In this document: one piece after another, positions 1 to 8,741 of the stretch
How positions within the stretch are numbered: the first letter of the stretch is position 1
Layout of the letters: each line of letters starts with the position of its first letter
Assembly: GCA_944385365.1 (NCBI GenBank)
Contig: CALWWW010000002.1
Span: 124,001 to 188,000, forward strand
Direction of reading: 5' to 3'
Length of the DNA stretch: 64,000 nt
Origin: an uncultured Oscillospiraceae bacterium
GTDB taxonomy: Bacteria; Bacillota; Clostridia; Oscillospirales; Oscillospiraceae
Notes under the pieces: model-generated
The model's database searches: none
The model's input: the letters and a program-made list of their open reading frames with translations, nothing else
What the model was told of the DNA's origin: nothing
Made by a program: the position numbers and the translations under genes

Positions 1-1483
1 CTACAAAGTCCTTGCCCTCCGGCGTCAGCGGTGTCTCCAGATCATATTCTGTCATCTGCGATAATGCCAGGGCAATCAAACGCGCTCGATTTACTTCCGA
101 CGGCAGCATCACTTCCCCGGAATAGCCTAAATGTCCATATGTTTGCAGGTACGCTTGCGCAAATTCCTGAAAGGTCTTCTCAAAGCTGTCAGGCACATCA
201 AGATAATTTTCATAGACAAATTGCCGGTATTCCGCCTCCGCCACCGCCGCTTCCCACTGGGTACTCCGGCTCAACACCTGGATTTCCTCCGGTGGAATGA
301 AATACAGGTTTTTGGTGCGGATGCCGAAGTCTCTCTGTAAATGCGTATCATTGACAAAGGTGACGTCCATAATCTCATCCGGGTTGCTCAGCAGTTGATA
401 CGGTGTAAACATCCACCCCGACAAGGAACGGGGATACGTGATGGTCATTTCATAATACCGGCTGCTGCCGGAGGCCAGCGCGGGAAAATTCACCGGTGCA
501 AACCCCTGGACCGAATTGGACTGGCCATCATCACCCAAGCCGTCTTCATAGACCTGTTCCGGAAGGTCCATCCATTCCTGTCCCGTATATACCGCCGCGG
601 AGGTCCCCCGCAGGTAGACAGTGCCGTGATACTCGCTTTCCACTTCCAGTACCACATTTTCCCGGAAGGTACGGGGCCCGGCGCCGGACAAACTGACGCT
701 GACCTGGTCGCCACCGGGCAGCGCCGCGCCCAGGCTGCCGAGAATTCCTTCATCCGTCAAACTGCTGCCTGCCGCCTCCAGCTTTGTCCGCACGCCCTCG
801 GTCCATTGGGGGCGCTGGTACTCCTGGCGGGGCAGCAGTGCGGCCACCAGTCCTAACACCACCAGCAGCGGCGGCAGCGCCATCCAGGCCTGCCGGACGC
901 TGCCCACTCGGTCGAACCGGTGGCTTCGTCCCGTCAGCAGCAGCAGACAACCGCCAAGGGTCAGGGCCAGCAGTCCCACCCAGGACAATTCCTGTTCAAA
1001 GGCCACCGCCGGGACCAGCCACGGCAGCGTCAGCGCCCACGTCAGCGCCGCCGAACGAATCAGCAGCACCATCATGCCCAATGTTACCGACAACAGTAGT
1101 GCAAAGAATGTGACCGTCCACAGGACATCCTGAGCCGATCCGGTCAGCCATTGGGATTCCACCTCCACTGGCACCGCCAGGGCGGTCAACGCCTGCTGCA
1201 GTAGCTGGCAGCCGCCGGACAGCCATATGGTATGCCAATACCATCCCGCCAGCGCCAGCAAAATCGCAGCGCCCAGGAGAAACCACCGCCGTTTCGGCAG
1301 CCGTACCAGAATCCAGGGGACGGCCACCGCCGGCAGCATCGCCCGCAGCAGAAAAGATTGCATGGAAAGGTTCAGCCCATAGGTATACCGCAGAGACCAG
1401 AGAAAGCCCCCCTGAATCAGCACCAGCAGCAGCAAATCCAGTGCCATTTCGCTGAACACCGCCCGCTTGTCAACCTGTTTCAT
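1..1483 (-). CDS. Transglutaminase-like membrane protein (partial, C-terminus off the left edge)
   Basis: The reading frame is open from an ATG at 1483 to the window edge, about 494 residues. The N-terminal half is a string of hydrophobic segments rich in Leu, Val and Trp, and it is followed by an extracellular-looking beta-rich region. This is the layout of TgpA-type proteins, in which a transglutaminase core follows the membrane part. That catalytic Cys-His-Asp core would lie beyond the edge and cannot be seen. The start overlaps the DUF58 stop by ATGA. The MoxR-DUF58-transglutaminase order is a recurrent cluster, and the function is inferred mainly from it. Confidence 0.8.
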   Translation of the reverse strand, partial: MKQVDKRAVFSEMALDLLLLVLIQGGFLWSLRYTYGLNLSMQSFLLRAMLPAVAVPWILVRLPKRRWFLLGAAILLALAGWYWHTIWLSGGCQLLQQALTALAVPVEVESQWLTGSAQDVLWTVTFFALLLSVTLGMMVLLIRSAALTWALTLPWLVPAVAFEQELSWVGLLALTLGGCLLLLTGRSHRFDRVGSVRQAWMALPPLLVVLGLVAALLPRQEYQRPQWTEGVRTKLEAAGSSLTDEGILGSLGAALPGGDQVSVSLSGAGPRTFRENVVLEVESEYHGTVYLRGTSAAVYTGQEWMDLPEQVYEDGLGDDGQSNSVQGFAPVNFPALASGSSRYYEMTITYPRSLSGWMFTPYQLLSNPDEIMDVTFVNDTHLQRDFGIRTKNLYFIPPEEIQVLSRSTQWEAAVAEAEYRQFVYENYLDVPDSFEKTFQEFAQAYLQTYGHLGYSGEVMLPSEVNRARLIALALSQMTEYDLETPLTPEGKDFV

Positions 1484-2475
1484 GGCTTCTCCTCCCTCAC
1501 CGGCTCCAAATGGTAATAATACCAATCGGCCGTCTGCCGCAGCCCCGTGGGGAATCGGTGTCCCTCCGTGGGAGCCGGCTGAGACAGCAGCACGCCGAAG
1601 CAGCGGCGCAACTCTCCCTGCCCCCGCAATACAAACCGAAACTGTTGTCCGTTCTCCGGATGCACCCATTGGATTTCATGGGCCTTCTGCTGCTCCAACA
1701 GGGCGTTGCTCAGAGACCACAGGCGATCCAACACCCCGTCCAGCAAATCCGGCGGCCCCAGGTGGTCAAAGGTCAGCATCGGCACCGCTTCCGGGCGCTC
1801 CAGTACCTCCCGCAGAATCAATTCCTCACTTTTGGACGACAGTTTCCAGTGAATCATTCGCACCGGGTCGCCGGGCTGATAGGCCCGCAGTTCGTATTCC
1901 TCCCCCATACCGCCGCCCCGCCGGGGGCGCTGGGCCGTGGTCTGCTCCTGGCCTTGGGTGGCCTGGGGCAGGGGTTCCGGCTCCACAGATCGGGGCAATA
2001 CCGCCGTCTGGGCCGTCACAGTCACCCGACGGCGGATAGCAATGAGCCCCAGGGCGTCATATACCTGCACCCAGCGCACTCCCGCTTCCCAGATGCCGCA
2101 GTGGGCGGTATCCATGGGCAGCCGGTCTTTCAGTGTTGCCGGGAGACGGTTGTATCGCATGGTTTTTGCCAGGGAAGCGCCTGTCAACGCTTGGTGCAGC
2201 GTCAGCCGAACCTTTACCCGCGGCAGCGGCAGTCGGGCCGTATTGTACACAGTGATTCGCCATTGGTTTTCCTCGCCCCGGCAGCACTGCCCGTGGTGTC
2301 CCTCCACCCGGACATGGCAGCCCAGCATGGCCGGCAGGCTGACGATCAGGGAAAGCACCGGCATGGCCAGAACAATGACCAGTCCATAGGCCGCCAGCCA
2401 GCTGTCCACATAGAGAAACATCCAGAAAAAGGCCGCCAGCACCGCCAAGTACAGAATCCGCATACGGGCTGTCAT
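1480..2475 (-). CDS. DUF58 domain-containing protein
   Basis: This 331-residue protein has two N-terminal membrane segments (about 6-24 and 28-52), a beta-rich middle, and the DUF58 hallmark at about 193-224 (YELRAYQPGDPVRMIHWKLS). DUF58 proteins have a von Willebrand-like fold and are usually encoded beside a MoxR AAA+ ATPase, which is thought to remodel them. The gene overlaps both neighbours by four bases (ATGA), so the three genes are probably translationally coupled. The family assignment is firm, but the cellular role is not established for this subgroup. Confidence 0.93.
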   Translation of the reverse strand: MTARMRILYLAVLAAFFWMFLYVDSWLAAYGLVIVLAMPVLSLIVSLPAMLGCHVRVEGHHGQCCRGEENQWRITVYNTARLPLPRVKVRLTLHQALTGASLAKTMRYNRLPATLKDRLPMDTAHCGIWEAGVRWVQVYDALGLIAIRRRVTVTAQTAVLPRSVEPEPLPQATQGQEQTTAQRPRRGGGMGEEYELRAYQPGDPVRMIHWKLSSKSEELILREVLERPEAVPMLTFDHLGPPDLLDGVLDRLWSLSNALLEQQKAHEIQWVHPENGQQFRFVLRGQGELRRCFGVLLSQPAPTEGHRFPTGLRQTADWYYYHLEPVREEKP

Positions 2476-3413
2476 GGCTTCTGTCCCAGCCGCGGCATCG
2501 GAACCGCGTGCAGCACCTCTTTCAGTGCCGCCGCACTGGATTCCTGTCCCCCGGTAACGGGAATCATCCGGTGGGTCAACGTATCCAGGAACAATCTCTG
2601 TACATCCTCCGGCACTACATAATCCCGCCCCTGCAAAAAGGCGTAGGACCGGCTGATGGCCGCCAGAGACAGCGTTGCCCGGGGGCTGCCACCCTGAAGA
2701 ATGGCCGGATGATTCCGCGTAGCCCCTACCAACGCCACCAGATATTCCATCACCTGATCCGACAGATGGACCTGTTCCACCATCTGCCGCAGACGCAGCA
2801 GTTCCTCATGGGTCAGAACCTGCCGCACCGTGTCCAGAGACGCGCCCTGCTGCTTACGCCGCAGCAGTTCCACCTCGTCATCCGGGGTCGGATAGCCGAT
2901 GGACAGTCGCACCATGAACCGGTCCAGCTGGGAGTCCGGCAGCAGCTGGGTGCCGGACGCGCCCACGGGGTTCTGGGTGGCGATGACCACAAAGGGCTTG
3001 GGTATCTCATGGGTCACGCCGTCCACCGTCACCCGCCCTTCTTCCATGGCTTCCAGCAGCGCCGACTGGGTGCGGCTGGTGGCCCGGTTCAGTTCATCGG
3101 CCAGAAACAGGTTGCACAGCAACGCGCCGGGCTGGTACTCCAGCTGACCCGTGGCCCGGTTGACCATGGAAAAGCCCGTCAAATCCGACGGCATCACGTC
3201 GGGTGTAAACTGTACGCGGCCATATTCCAGACCCAACGCACGGGAAAAGCCCAGGGCCATGGTGGTTTTGCCCACGCCGGGAATATCCTCCAGCAGGATG
3301 TGGCCTCCGGCCAGAATGGCCATCAGGACCTTGGCCAGAATAGCGTCCTTGCCGACAATGACCTTTTTTACTTCGGCCACCACAGAGATGGCCTGTCTCG
3401 CTGTCTCCGTCAA
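2472..3413 (-). CDS. MoxR-family AAA+ ATPase
   Basis: This 313-residue ATPase has Walker A GVGKTT at 46-51, Walker B LFLADE at 102-107 and a downstream ATQNPV sensor-type motif, all typical of MoxR proteins. The family acts as chaperone-like machines for metal insertion or assembly of adjacent VWA/DUF58 proteins. The start is a TTG at 3413 preceded by a good AAGGAGG at about seven bases. It is the first gene of the MoxR-DUF58-transglutaminase unit and lies just downstream of the gatD terminator. Confidence 0.93.
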   Translation of the reverse strand: MTETARQAISVVAEVKKVIVGKDAILAKVLMAILAGGHILLEDIPGVGKTTMALGFSRALGLEYGRVQFTPDVMPSDLTGFSMVNRATGQLEYQPGALLCNLFLADELNRATSRTQSALLEAMEEGRVTVDGVTHEIPKPFVVIATQNPVGASGTQLLPDSQLDRFMVRLSIGYPTPDDEVELLRRKQQGASLDTVRQVLTHEELLRLRQMVEQVHLSDQVMEYLVALVGATRNHPAILQGGSPRATLSLAAISRSYAFLQGRDYVVPEDVQRLFLDTLTHRMIPVTGGQESSAAALKEVLHAVPMPRLGQKP

Positions 3414-3431
3414 ACAGCTCCCTCCTTCTTA

Positions 3432-3464
3432 TGAAAACGGCGGAACGCCTCCGCGCTCCGCCGT
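3432..3464 (-). terminator. Intrinsic terminator after gatD
   Basis: An eight-base-pair stem (ACGGCGGA/TCCGCCGT, at 3437-3444 and 3457-3464) is followed on the minus strand by a short T run. It separates murT-gatD from the MoxR gene. Confidence 0.65.
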
Positions 3465-3474
3465 CATTCTGTTG

Positions 3475-4209
3475 CTACTTGGCTGCTTGCAGTCGGTTTT
3501 GCATATAGAGATGGGCGTTCTGCTCCAACGTATCATCCAGAGGCTCCAGCTGCACCGTGCCATATTTCTGTGCCAGGGCCGTGGTCAGAATATGATCACA
3601 CAGCACGGGATTTTTCGGCAGCAGGCAGCCATGGGAATAGGTGGCAAACACATTGTTGTACCGTGCACCCTCTCCCCCGTCTTCGCCGTTGTTGCCGTGA
3701 CCAATCAGAACTTTACCCATGGGCCGCACACCGCTGCCCAGGTACGTCTTGCCCGAGTGGTTTTCAAAGCCCACAACGGTCTGGCCGTTCAATTCCTCAC
3801 AGGTGAACATATAATTGCCGATCATGCGTTCCTTGGAGCCGATGGTATACAGGTCCAACGCGCCGATGAAGTCACACTGGACGCCGTCCCACGTCTTATA
3901 GTAGGCGCCCAGCATCTGATAGCCGCCGCAGATGGCCAGAAAGGTCTTGCCATCGACAACGGCTGCCTTGATCTCGTCGGCTTTGCCGACGCCCAGGTCG
4001 CCCAGCAGAACCTCCTGCTCAAAATCCTGGCCGCCGCCGATAAAAAACAGGTCGTAGTCGGCAGCGTGCAGGGGTTCGCCGATGGATACGCCGGTGGTGG
4101 TCACATCGATACCCCGCCAGCGGAGACGATGCTCCATACAAATCACATTGCCCCGGTCTCCATAGAGGTTGAGGATATCGGGATAGAGATGACAGATTTT
4201 CAGTTCCAT
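3475..4209 (-). CDS. gatD: Lipid II isoglutaminyl synthase glutaminase subunit GatD
   Basis: This 244-residue class I glutamine amidotransferase (CobB/GatD type) supplies ammonia to MurT for amidating the D-Glu of lipid II to D-isoGln. The nucleophile is Cys94 in AICGGYQ. Arg128 sits at the position used for glutamine binding in Staphylococcus aureus GatD, and His193 (YSHG) is the likely catalytic base. I chose the ATG at 4209 because homologues begin MELKICHLYPD and because a longer frame would run into murT. It lies 11 bases after murT, as in the usual murT-gatD pair. Confidence 0.93.
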   Translation of the reverse strand: MELKICHLYPDILNLYGDRGNVICMEHRLRWRGIDVTTTGVSIGEPLHAADYDLFFIGGGQDFEQEVLLGDLGVGKADEIKAAVVDGKTFLAICGGYQMLGAYYKTWDGVQCDFIGALDLYTIGSKERMIGNYMFTCEELNGQTVVGFENHSGKTYLGSGVRPMGKVLIGHGNNGEDGGEGARYNNVFATYSHGCLLPKNPVLCDHILTTALAQKYGTVQLEPLDDTLEQNAHLYMQNRLQAAK

Positions 4210-4220
4210 AGCGTCCTCCC

Positions 4221-5591
4221 TTATTCCCAGAAATCCTTGAAGCCATACGTCTTGCTGATGCGTTCCCGCAGACCCAGCATGGCCGTATAGGTAGGCATGA
4301 TGTACACAGGCTTGTCCTGCGCAATACACGTCTTGATGAGTTGGTCATAGTCCTTGATGACCTGGAGTTTTTCCAGGGGCAGACCAGCGTATTTGAAGCG
4401 GATGGCCATATCGTCGGCACGGACACCGGAGACGATCAACCCGCTGAGCTTGTCGCCCATCTCCACCACCCGTTCAAAGTCCACATCCCAAATCCAGCTG
4501 ACATCCTTGCCATCCTGGGCCCGGTCATTGAGGCAGACCACAAACAGAGACGGTTCGGTGGTATTGGTCAGGAAGTTCAGAACCTGGTTGCAGCCGGCAG
4601 GGTTTTTGATCAGGATCATCCGCAGGCTGCGGCCTTCAATGTCGAACTTCTCCATTCGCCCGAAGCCGCAGGCAAAGGACGACAGGGACTTGGAGACAAC
4701 CTCCAGGTCCAGGCCCATGGCCTTGCCGCAGGCCATGGTGGCGCAGGCGTTATAGATGTTGTAGCCGCCGGGCAGATTGACGGTGGTGTCGTAGTTCCTG
4801 CCGTCGGCGGTCATGACCACCTCCGACTTCTCCGTGTCGGTGGAGCGGACCTCTGTCACCGAGACATCGGTCTTGGGGCGGCTGTAGCCGCAGGCCGGAC
4901 AGCGATAGCCGCCCAAATGGCCGTAGGTCACATAGTCATAGACGTATTCATGCTTGCAGCGGATGCAGTACGGCGCGTCGGACAGCTCCGCCACCCGCTC
5001 CTTGTAAATGGGGACATCCACACCGTAGAACAGTACCGGATTGTCCACCTCGTCAGCAAGGGACCGGGAAAGGGAGTCATCGGCGTTGAAACACAGCGTG
5101 GCGTTTTTGCTGTTGCCGATACCGATGCGGATATTGTCCAGGGTGTGGGTCACCTCGCCGTAGCGGTCCAGCTGATCGCGGAACACATTGGTCACCACCA
5201 CCACCTTGGCGTCCACATAGCGGCTGATGGCCTTGAACGCCGCCTCGTCGGCTTCGATGAGGGCATAGGGATACCGGCACTTGCCCGTCAGGGACGAGTG
5301 CATGGCAAACTCCGCTGTGACGCCGCTGAGAAGATTGGCGCCGGACTTGTTGGCAAAGAAAGAAATTCCAGAATCGGTCAAGGCCTGTTCAATCATGCGG
5401 GAGGTGGTGGTCTTGCCGTTGGTGCCCGTGACGAGAATCGTCGTCACGTCCTTTGCCAGCGTGCCCAGCAGATGGGGACACAGCTTCAGTGCAACGCGGC
5501 CGGGAAAGTCCGTGCCGCCCCGGCCCAGGAGCCGAATGGCGAACCGGGCCAGTTTGCAGGATAGGATGGAAAAAAATACAGAAACTTTCAT
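4221..5591 (-). CDS. murT: Lipid II isoglutaminyl synthase subunit MurT
   Basis: This 456-residue Mur-ligase-like protein activates the D-Glu carboxylate of lipid II with ATP, and GatD then delivers ammonia. The P-loop TGTNGKTT is at 55-62. The MurT-specific zinc ribbon is complete (Cys209, Cys212, Cys231, Cys234). The C-terminal DUF1727 region (about 320-440) contacts GatD. The ATG at 5591 has no Shine-Dalgarno sequence and starts seven bases after a TATAAT box, so the mRNA may be leaderless. It is transcribed divergently from exoA. Confidence 0.93.
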   Translation of the reverse strand: MKVSVFFSILSCKLARFAIRLLGRGGTDFPGRVALKLCPHLLGTLAKDVTTILVTGTNGKTTTSRMIEQALTDSGISFFANKSGANLLSGVTAEFAMHSSLTGKCRYPYALIEADEAAFKAISRYVDAKVVVVTNVFRDQLDRYGEVTHTLDNIRIGIGNSKNATLCFNADDSLSRSLADEVDNPVLFYGVDVPIYKERVAELSDAPYCIRCKHEYVYDYVTYGHLGGYRCPACGYSRPKTDVSVTEVRSTDTEKSEVVMTADGRNYDTTVNLPGGYNIYNACATMACGKAMGLDLEVVSKSLSSFACGFGRMEKFDIEGRSLRMILIKNPAGCNQVLNFLTNTTEPSLFVVCLNDRAQDGKDVSWIWDVDFERVVEMGDKLSGLIVSGVRADDMAIRFKYAGLPLEKLQVIKDYDQLIKTCIAQDKPVYIMPTYTAMLGLRERISKTYGFKDFWE

Positions 5592-5598
5592 GGTATGG

Positions 5599-5627
5599 AT
5601 TATAACACGAATCCCCGCCGTTTACAA
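5599..5627 (-). promoter_or_regulatory. Sigma-A-type promoter for murT
   Basis: On the minus strand TTGTAA (5622-5627), a 17-base spacer and TATAAT (5599-5604) precede murT. The start codon begins only seven bases beyond the -10 box. Confidence 0.65.
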
Positions 5628-5654
5628 CCATGGGACCATGGCCGAAAAATCCAG

Positions 5655-5683
5655 TTGCACAACGGCATTGAATTTGTTACAAT
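5655..5683 (+). promoter_or_regulatory. Sigma-A-type promoter for exoA
   Basis: TTGCAC (5655-5660) and TACAAT (5678-5683) are separated by 17 bases, about 45 bases upstream of the exoA start. A palindrome overlaps the -10 box. Confidence 0.6.
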
Positions 5684-5691
5684 CTGTAACA
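5675..5691. promoter_or_regulatory. Palindrome over the exoA -10 box, possible operator
   Basis: TGTTACA and TGTAACA form perfect seven-base arms around a three-base centre (ATC). The left arm covers most of the exoA -10 hexamer, a position typical of repressor sites. Confidence 0.45.
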
Positions 5692-5728
5692 GCATGAAAT
5701 ATTTTGTCGATTTGGAGGAATGGATTCC

Positions 5729-6493
5729 ATGCGTTTCGTATCGTGGAACGTCAACGGCCTCCGAGCGTGTTTGCAGAAGGAGTTTCTCACTTCGTTTGCC
5801 GCGCTGGACGCCGACTGCTTCTGTCTGCAGGAGACGAAGCTGCAGGCGGGTCAGCTGGAGTTGGAGCTGCCCGGTTATCATCAATACTGGAATTACGCCG
5901 AGAAAAAGGGCTATTCCGGTACCGCTGTTTTTACAAAAACGGAACCACTTTCCGTCACCTACGGCGTGGGTGTCCCGGAGCTGGACACCGAAGGGCGGCT
6001 GATCACCCTGGAATTTGAACCGTTTTATCTGGTCACCTGCTACACGCCCAACGCCCAGGACGGGCTCAAGCGCATTGACCACCGCATGGCCTGGGACGAT
6101 GCCTTCCGGTCCTATCTGGCCGCCCTGGACGCCAAAAAGCCCGTCATCGCCTGCGGCGACCTCAATGTGGCCCATCAGGAGATCGACCTGAAAAATCCCG
6201 GTCCCAACCGGGGCAACGCCGGTTTCTCCGACGAGGAGCGCACCAAGTTCACCGAGCTGCTGGCCGCCGGTTTCACCGACACCTTCCGCCATCTGCACCC
6301 CGACGCCACCGGGGCCTATTCCTGGTGGAGCTACCGATTCAATGCCCGCAAGAACAACGCCGGATGGCGTATTGACTATTTCCTGGTGTCCAACCGTATG
6401 GCCGACGCCGTCACTGACGCCGCCATCCATAGCGATATTTTTGGTTCCGACCACTGCCCTGTCAGCATCACATGCAAGGAGGATACACTGTGA
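5729..6493 (+). CDS. exoA: Exodeoxyribonuclease III / AP endonuclease
   Basis: This 254-residue enzyme of the ExoIII/ExoA family cleaves DNA 5' to abasic sites in base-excision repair. The catalytic set is visible: Glu35 in QETKLQ, Asp144 and Asn146 in GDLNVAH, and Asp241-His242 near the end. The start is the ATG at 5729, ten bases after GGAGG (5714-5718). The ATG at 5720 would touch that site. The stop overlaps the next start as TGATG at 6491-6495. Confidence 0.96.
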   Translation: MRFVSWNVNGLRACLQKEFLTSFAALDADCFCLQETKLQAGQLELELPGYHQYWNYAEKKGYSGTAVFTKTEPLSVTYGVGVPELDTEGRLITLEFEPFYLVTCYTPNAQDGLKRIDHRMAWDDAFRSYLAALDAKKPVIACGDLNVAHQEIDLKNPGPNRGNAGFSDEERTKFTELLAAGFTDTFRHLHPDATGAYSWWSYRFNARKNNAGWRIDYFLVSNRMADAVTDAAIHSDIFGSDHCPVSITCKEDTL

Positions 6494-7578
6494 TGAGCAA
6501 AACCCTGTTTCGCCGCGGCGTAGCGCTGCTTCTGACGCTGGCCGCCGTTCTGTCCCTGACCGTGCCCGCCCTGGCTTTCACCAATGCCAGTGACTGGGCC
6601 CTTTCCGACCTCAATGAGGCCCAAATGCTGGACCTGCTGCCCGACGCTCTGGCCACTGCCGATATGAGCATTGACATCAACCGGATGGAGATGTGCTACA
6701 TTGCCACCCTGGCCTATGAAAAGCTCACCGGCAACACCCCCCACCCCAACCGCACCGACTATTTTTCCGACACCAATGACCCCCTAGTCTGCGCCGCCTA
6801 TGAAATCGGCATTGTGGGCGGTTATCCCGACGGCACCTTCCGTCCCAATCAGCTTTTGACGAGACAGGAATTTTTCGTCATCATTTCCAACCTCAACCGC
6901 TGTGTCAACATGCCCATTCATTTGACCAAGGACTATCTGGCCGGTTTTATCGACCGCAATGAAGTGGGCACCTGGGCGGAGTCCGCCGCGCAGGAAGTTG
7001 TCGGTCTGGGCATCGTCGGCGGCACCACCGCCGGAAACGCCACCTATCTGGACCCCACCAGCACCACCTCCCGTCAGCAGGCCATTATCATGTTCCTGCG
7101 CTGCTACAAAAACGCCCAGGCTTTTCTGAACACCGACTGGCTGACGGAAGAAGAGGTCAAAAAGCTGGAAGAGGCCGCCAAGGAAGAAGCCGCTTCCTCC
7201 GAAGCCGCGCAGCTGGTCAGCTACGCCCTGGGCTTTGTCGGTTGCGACTATGTCTTCGGCGGCAACGGCCCCAAGGTCTTCGACTGCTCCGGCTTTACCA
7301 AGTACGTCTACGCGCACTTCGGCTACTCCATCAACCGTGTGGCCAATGATCAGGTAAAGAACGGCGTCTCTGTGTCCTTCAACCAGCTGCAGCCCGGCGA
7401 CCTGATTTGCTTTAGCAACACCTACTCCTCCAGCGCCTGGATTACCCACGTGGGTATTTACATCGGCGACGGCAAGATGGTCCACGCCGCCAACACCACC
7501 CGCGGCGTCACCGTGGATTCCATCACGTCTGGCTACTATTACAACCACTTTGCAGCCGCCCGCCGCATTCTCAACTAA
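6493..7578 (+). CDS. Exported SLH- and NlpC/P60-domain peptidoglycan hydrolase
   Basis: This 361-residue secreted protein has a signal peptide (about 1-28, ending ALA), two S-layer-homology-like repeats (about 88-135 and 150-206, with GGYPDGTFRPNQ), a Glu/Lys-rich linker (about 218-237) and a C-terminal NlpC/P60 domain. The catalytic residues are Cys265 (DCSGF), His319 (THVGIYIG) and His331. Such enzymes cut the gamma-D-Glu-meso-DAP bond, and SLH repeats would anchor it to wall polymers. AAGGAGG at 6476-6482 supports the ATG at 6493. It ends before a strong terminator. Confidence 0.92.
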   Translation: MSKTLFRRGVALLLTLAAVLSLTVPALAFTNASDWALSDLNEAQMLDLLPDALATADMSIDINRMEMCYIATLAYEKLTGNTPHPNRTDYFSDTNDPLVCAAYEIGIVGGYPDGTFRPNQLLTRQEFFVIISNLNRCVNMPIHLTKDYLAGFIDRNEVGTWAESAAQEVVGLGIVGGTTAGNATYLDPTSTTSRQQAIIMFLRCYKNAQAFLNTDWLTEEEVKKLEEAAKEEAASSEAAQLVSYALGFVGCDYVFGGNGPKVFDCSGFTKYVYAHFGYSINRVANDQVKNGVSVSFNQLQPGDLICFSNTYSSSAWITHVGIYIGDGKMVHAANTTRGVTVDSITSGYYYNHFAAARRILN

Positions 7579-7588
7579 CCTTCAACAT

Positions 7589-7630
7589 AAAAAACGGATG
7601 CTGTCCCACACGGTACAGCATCCGTTTTTT
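7589..7630. terminator. Bidirectional intrinsic terminator
   Basis: A long stem (AAACGGATGCTGT/ACAGCATCCGTTT) is flanked by A and T runs, so it can end transcription both from the SLH-NlpC gene and from the converging gene at 7630-8127. The stop codon of the latter lies in the T run. Confidence 0.85.
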
Positions 7631-8127
7631 TACGATGATCCCGGTCTGGGCCGCCATTCCTCCGGCAACTGATCGGTGTCCAGGACCATCCAGGTCCGTC
7701 CCTCCAGCTCCGTGGGCGTACAGTACCGCAGCACCGGCAGATAGTCCACCGGCTCTCCGTGGTGATACGGCAGCGCCAGAAGCAATTTTCCATTGGACTG
7801 TCTGGCACGGCCGCCCGCCACTGTCACCGGTCCCACAGCTCCCTGCCATGGCTGCCACGCGCCGGGCGGCCCGCCGACGGTCACTGTCTCCAAGCGGTCC
7901 AGCGGACAGGCCGAGCAGGCGAACCGCCGGTCCAGCGTCAGCTGTCCCCCCTCCGGCATCAGTACGCCCAGGAGCACATCCTGCCCGTCCACCGTGCCGT
8001 AGGCCCGCAGGACCTCCGGGGATACAGCCTCGCAGACACAGCGGACCCGATGATACAGGCCCTCCCTCGTCACAGTGGCATGGCCAACGGTATCGCCGCC
8101 GTACCGCATGGGAATTTCTCGTTCCAT
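7630..8127 (-). CDS. Hypothetical protein
   Basis: This 165-residue protein has no signal peptide or membrane segment and is not one I recognise. The ATG at 8127 follows GGAGGTG (8134-8140), so I prefer it to the longer frame from 8187. The sequence is beta-rich, with a CSAC pair near the middle and several Gly-rich turns. It lies downstream of an exported hypothetical protein and may be co-transcribed with it. No function can be assigned. Confidence 0.75.
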   Translation of the reverse strand: MEREIPMRYGGDTVGHATVTREGLYHRVRCVCEAVSPEVLRAYGTVDGQDVLLGVLMPEGGQLTLDRRFACSACPLDRLETVTVGGPPGAWQPWQGAVGPVTVAGGRARQSNGKLLLALPYHHGEPVDYLPVLRYCTPTELEGRTWMVLDTDQLPEEWRPRPGSS

Positions 8128-8186
8128 ACAAAACACCTCCCGTTCTCCATGTTCCATGGATATGCGGGAGGTGTCGGGATATTCCA

Positions 8187-8687
8187 TTACTTTGCCAACA
8201 GCTTGGCCGTGCCGGTGGCCTCCAGGACACAGTCGGCACCGGCCACATACAGGTGATTGGCCGTCAGACTGCCGCCGGCGGAGACTGCAGTGCCGGTGGT
8301 CACATCGGTAAGACCGCTGCCCACCGCTTTGACCGTACCGCTGAGCACCAGCACTTCCCCGCCGGTCCGGACGGTGAACTGCTGGCCAGCCGTCAATGAC
8401 TGGGTGGAAAAGTCATTCTTCTCTGCCGTCACCGTCTGGCCATTCATGGTGCCTTTCAGGTCGGAAACCTGCTGGGAAAAGCTGGACGACAATTTCTGAC
8501 TTTCCGCCTGGATATCGGCTTCCACGTCCTTGAGGAGATTGGTCCGGTACGTCCCCGTCAGGTAGCTGAGACTCACCAGGGGGTCCGATGCGGTATTATT
8601 GCCCGAGACGGCCATGGTCAGACCCACAGCCGCTGTGACAGCCACGGCAATGCCGAAAATTTTCAGACAGATACGATGTTGTTTCAT
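8187..8687 (-). CDS. Exported protein of unknown function
   Basis: This 166-residue protein has an N-terminal hydrophobic segment (about 8-28) that could be a signal peptide or anchor. A predicted helical stretch follows at about 45-80, and then a Gly/Thr/Val-rich beta region. I do not recognise a named family. The layout is like that of small exported proteins of Clostridia linked to the cell surface, but that is only an impression. It is followed by the hypothetical gene at 7630-8127 in the same direction. Confidence 0.8.
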   Translation of the reverse strand: MKQHRICLKIFGIAVAVTAAVGLTMAVSGNNTASDPLVSLSYLTGTYRTNLLKDVEADIQAESQKLSSSFSQQVSDLKGTMNGQTVTAEKNDFSTQSLTAGQQFTVRTGGEVLVLSGTVKAVGSGLTDVTTGTAVSAGGSLTANHLYVAGADCVLEATGTAKLLAK

Positions 8688-8741
8688 GGATGGTTCCCTC
8701 TCAAACTACGGTATCGATAGTTTGATTATAGCGGAAATCCC

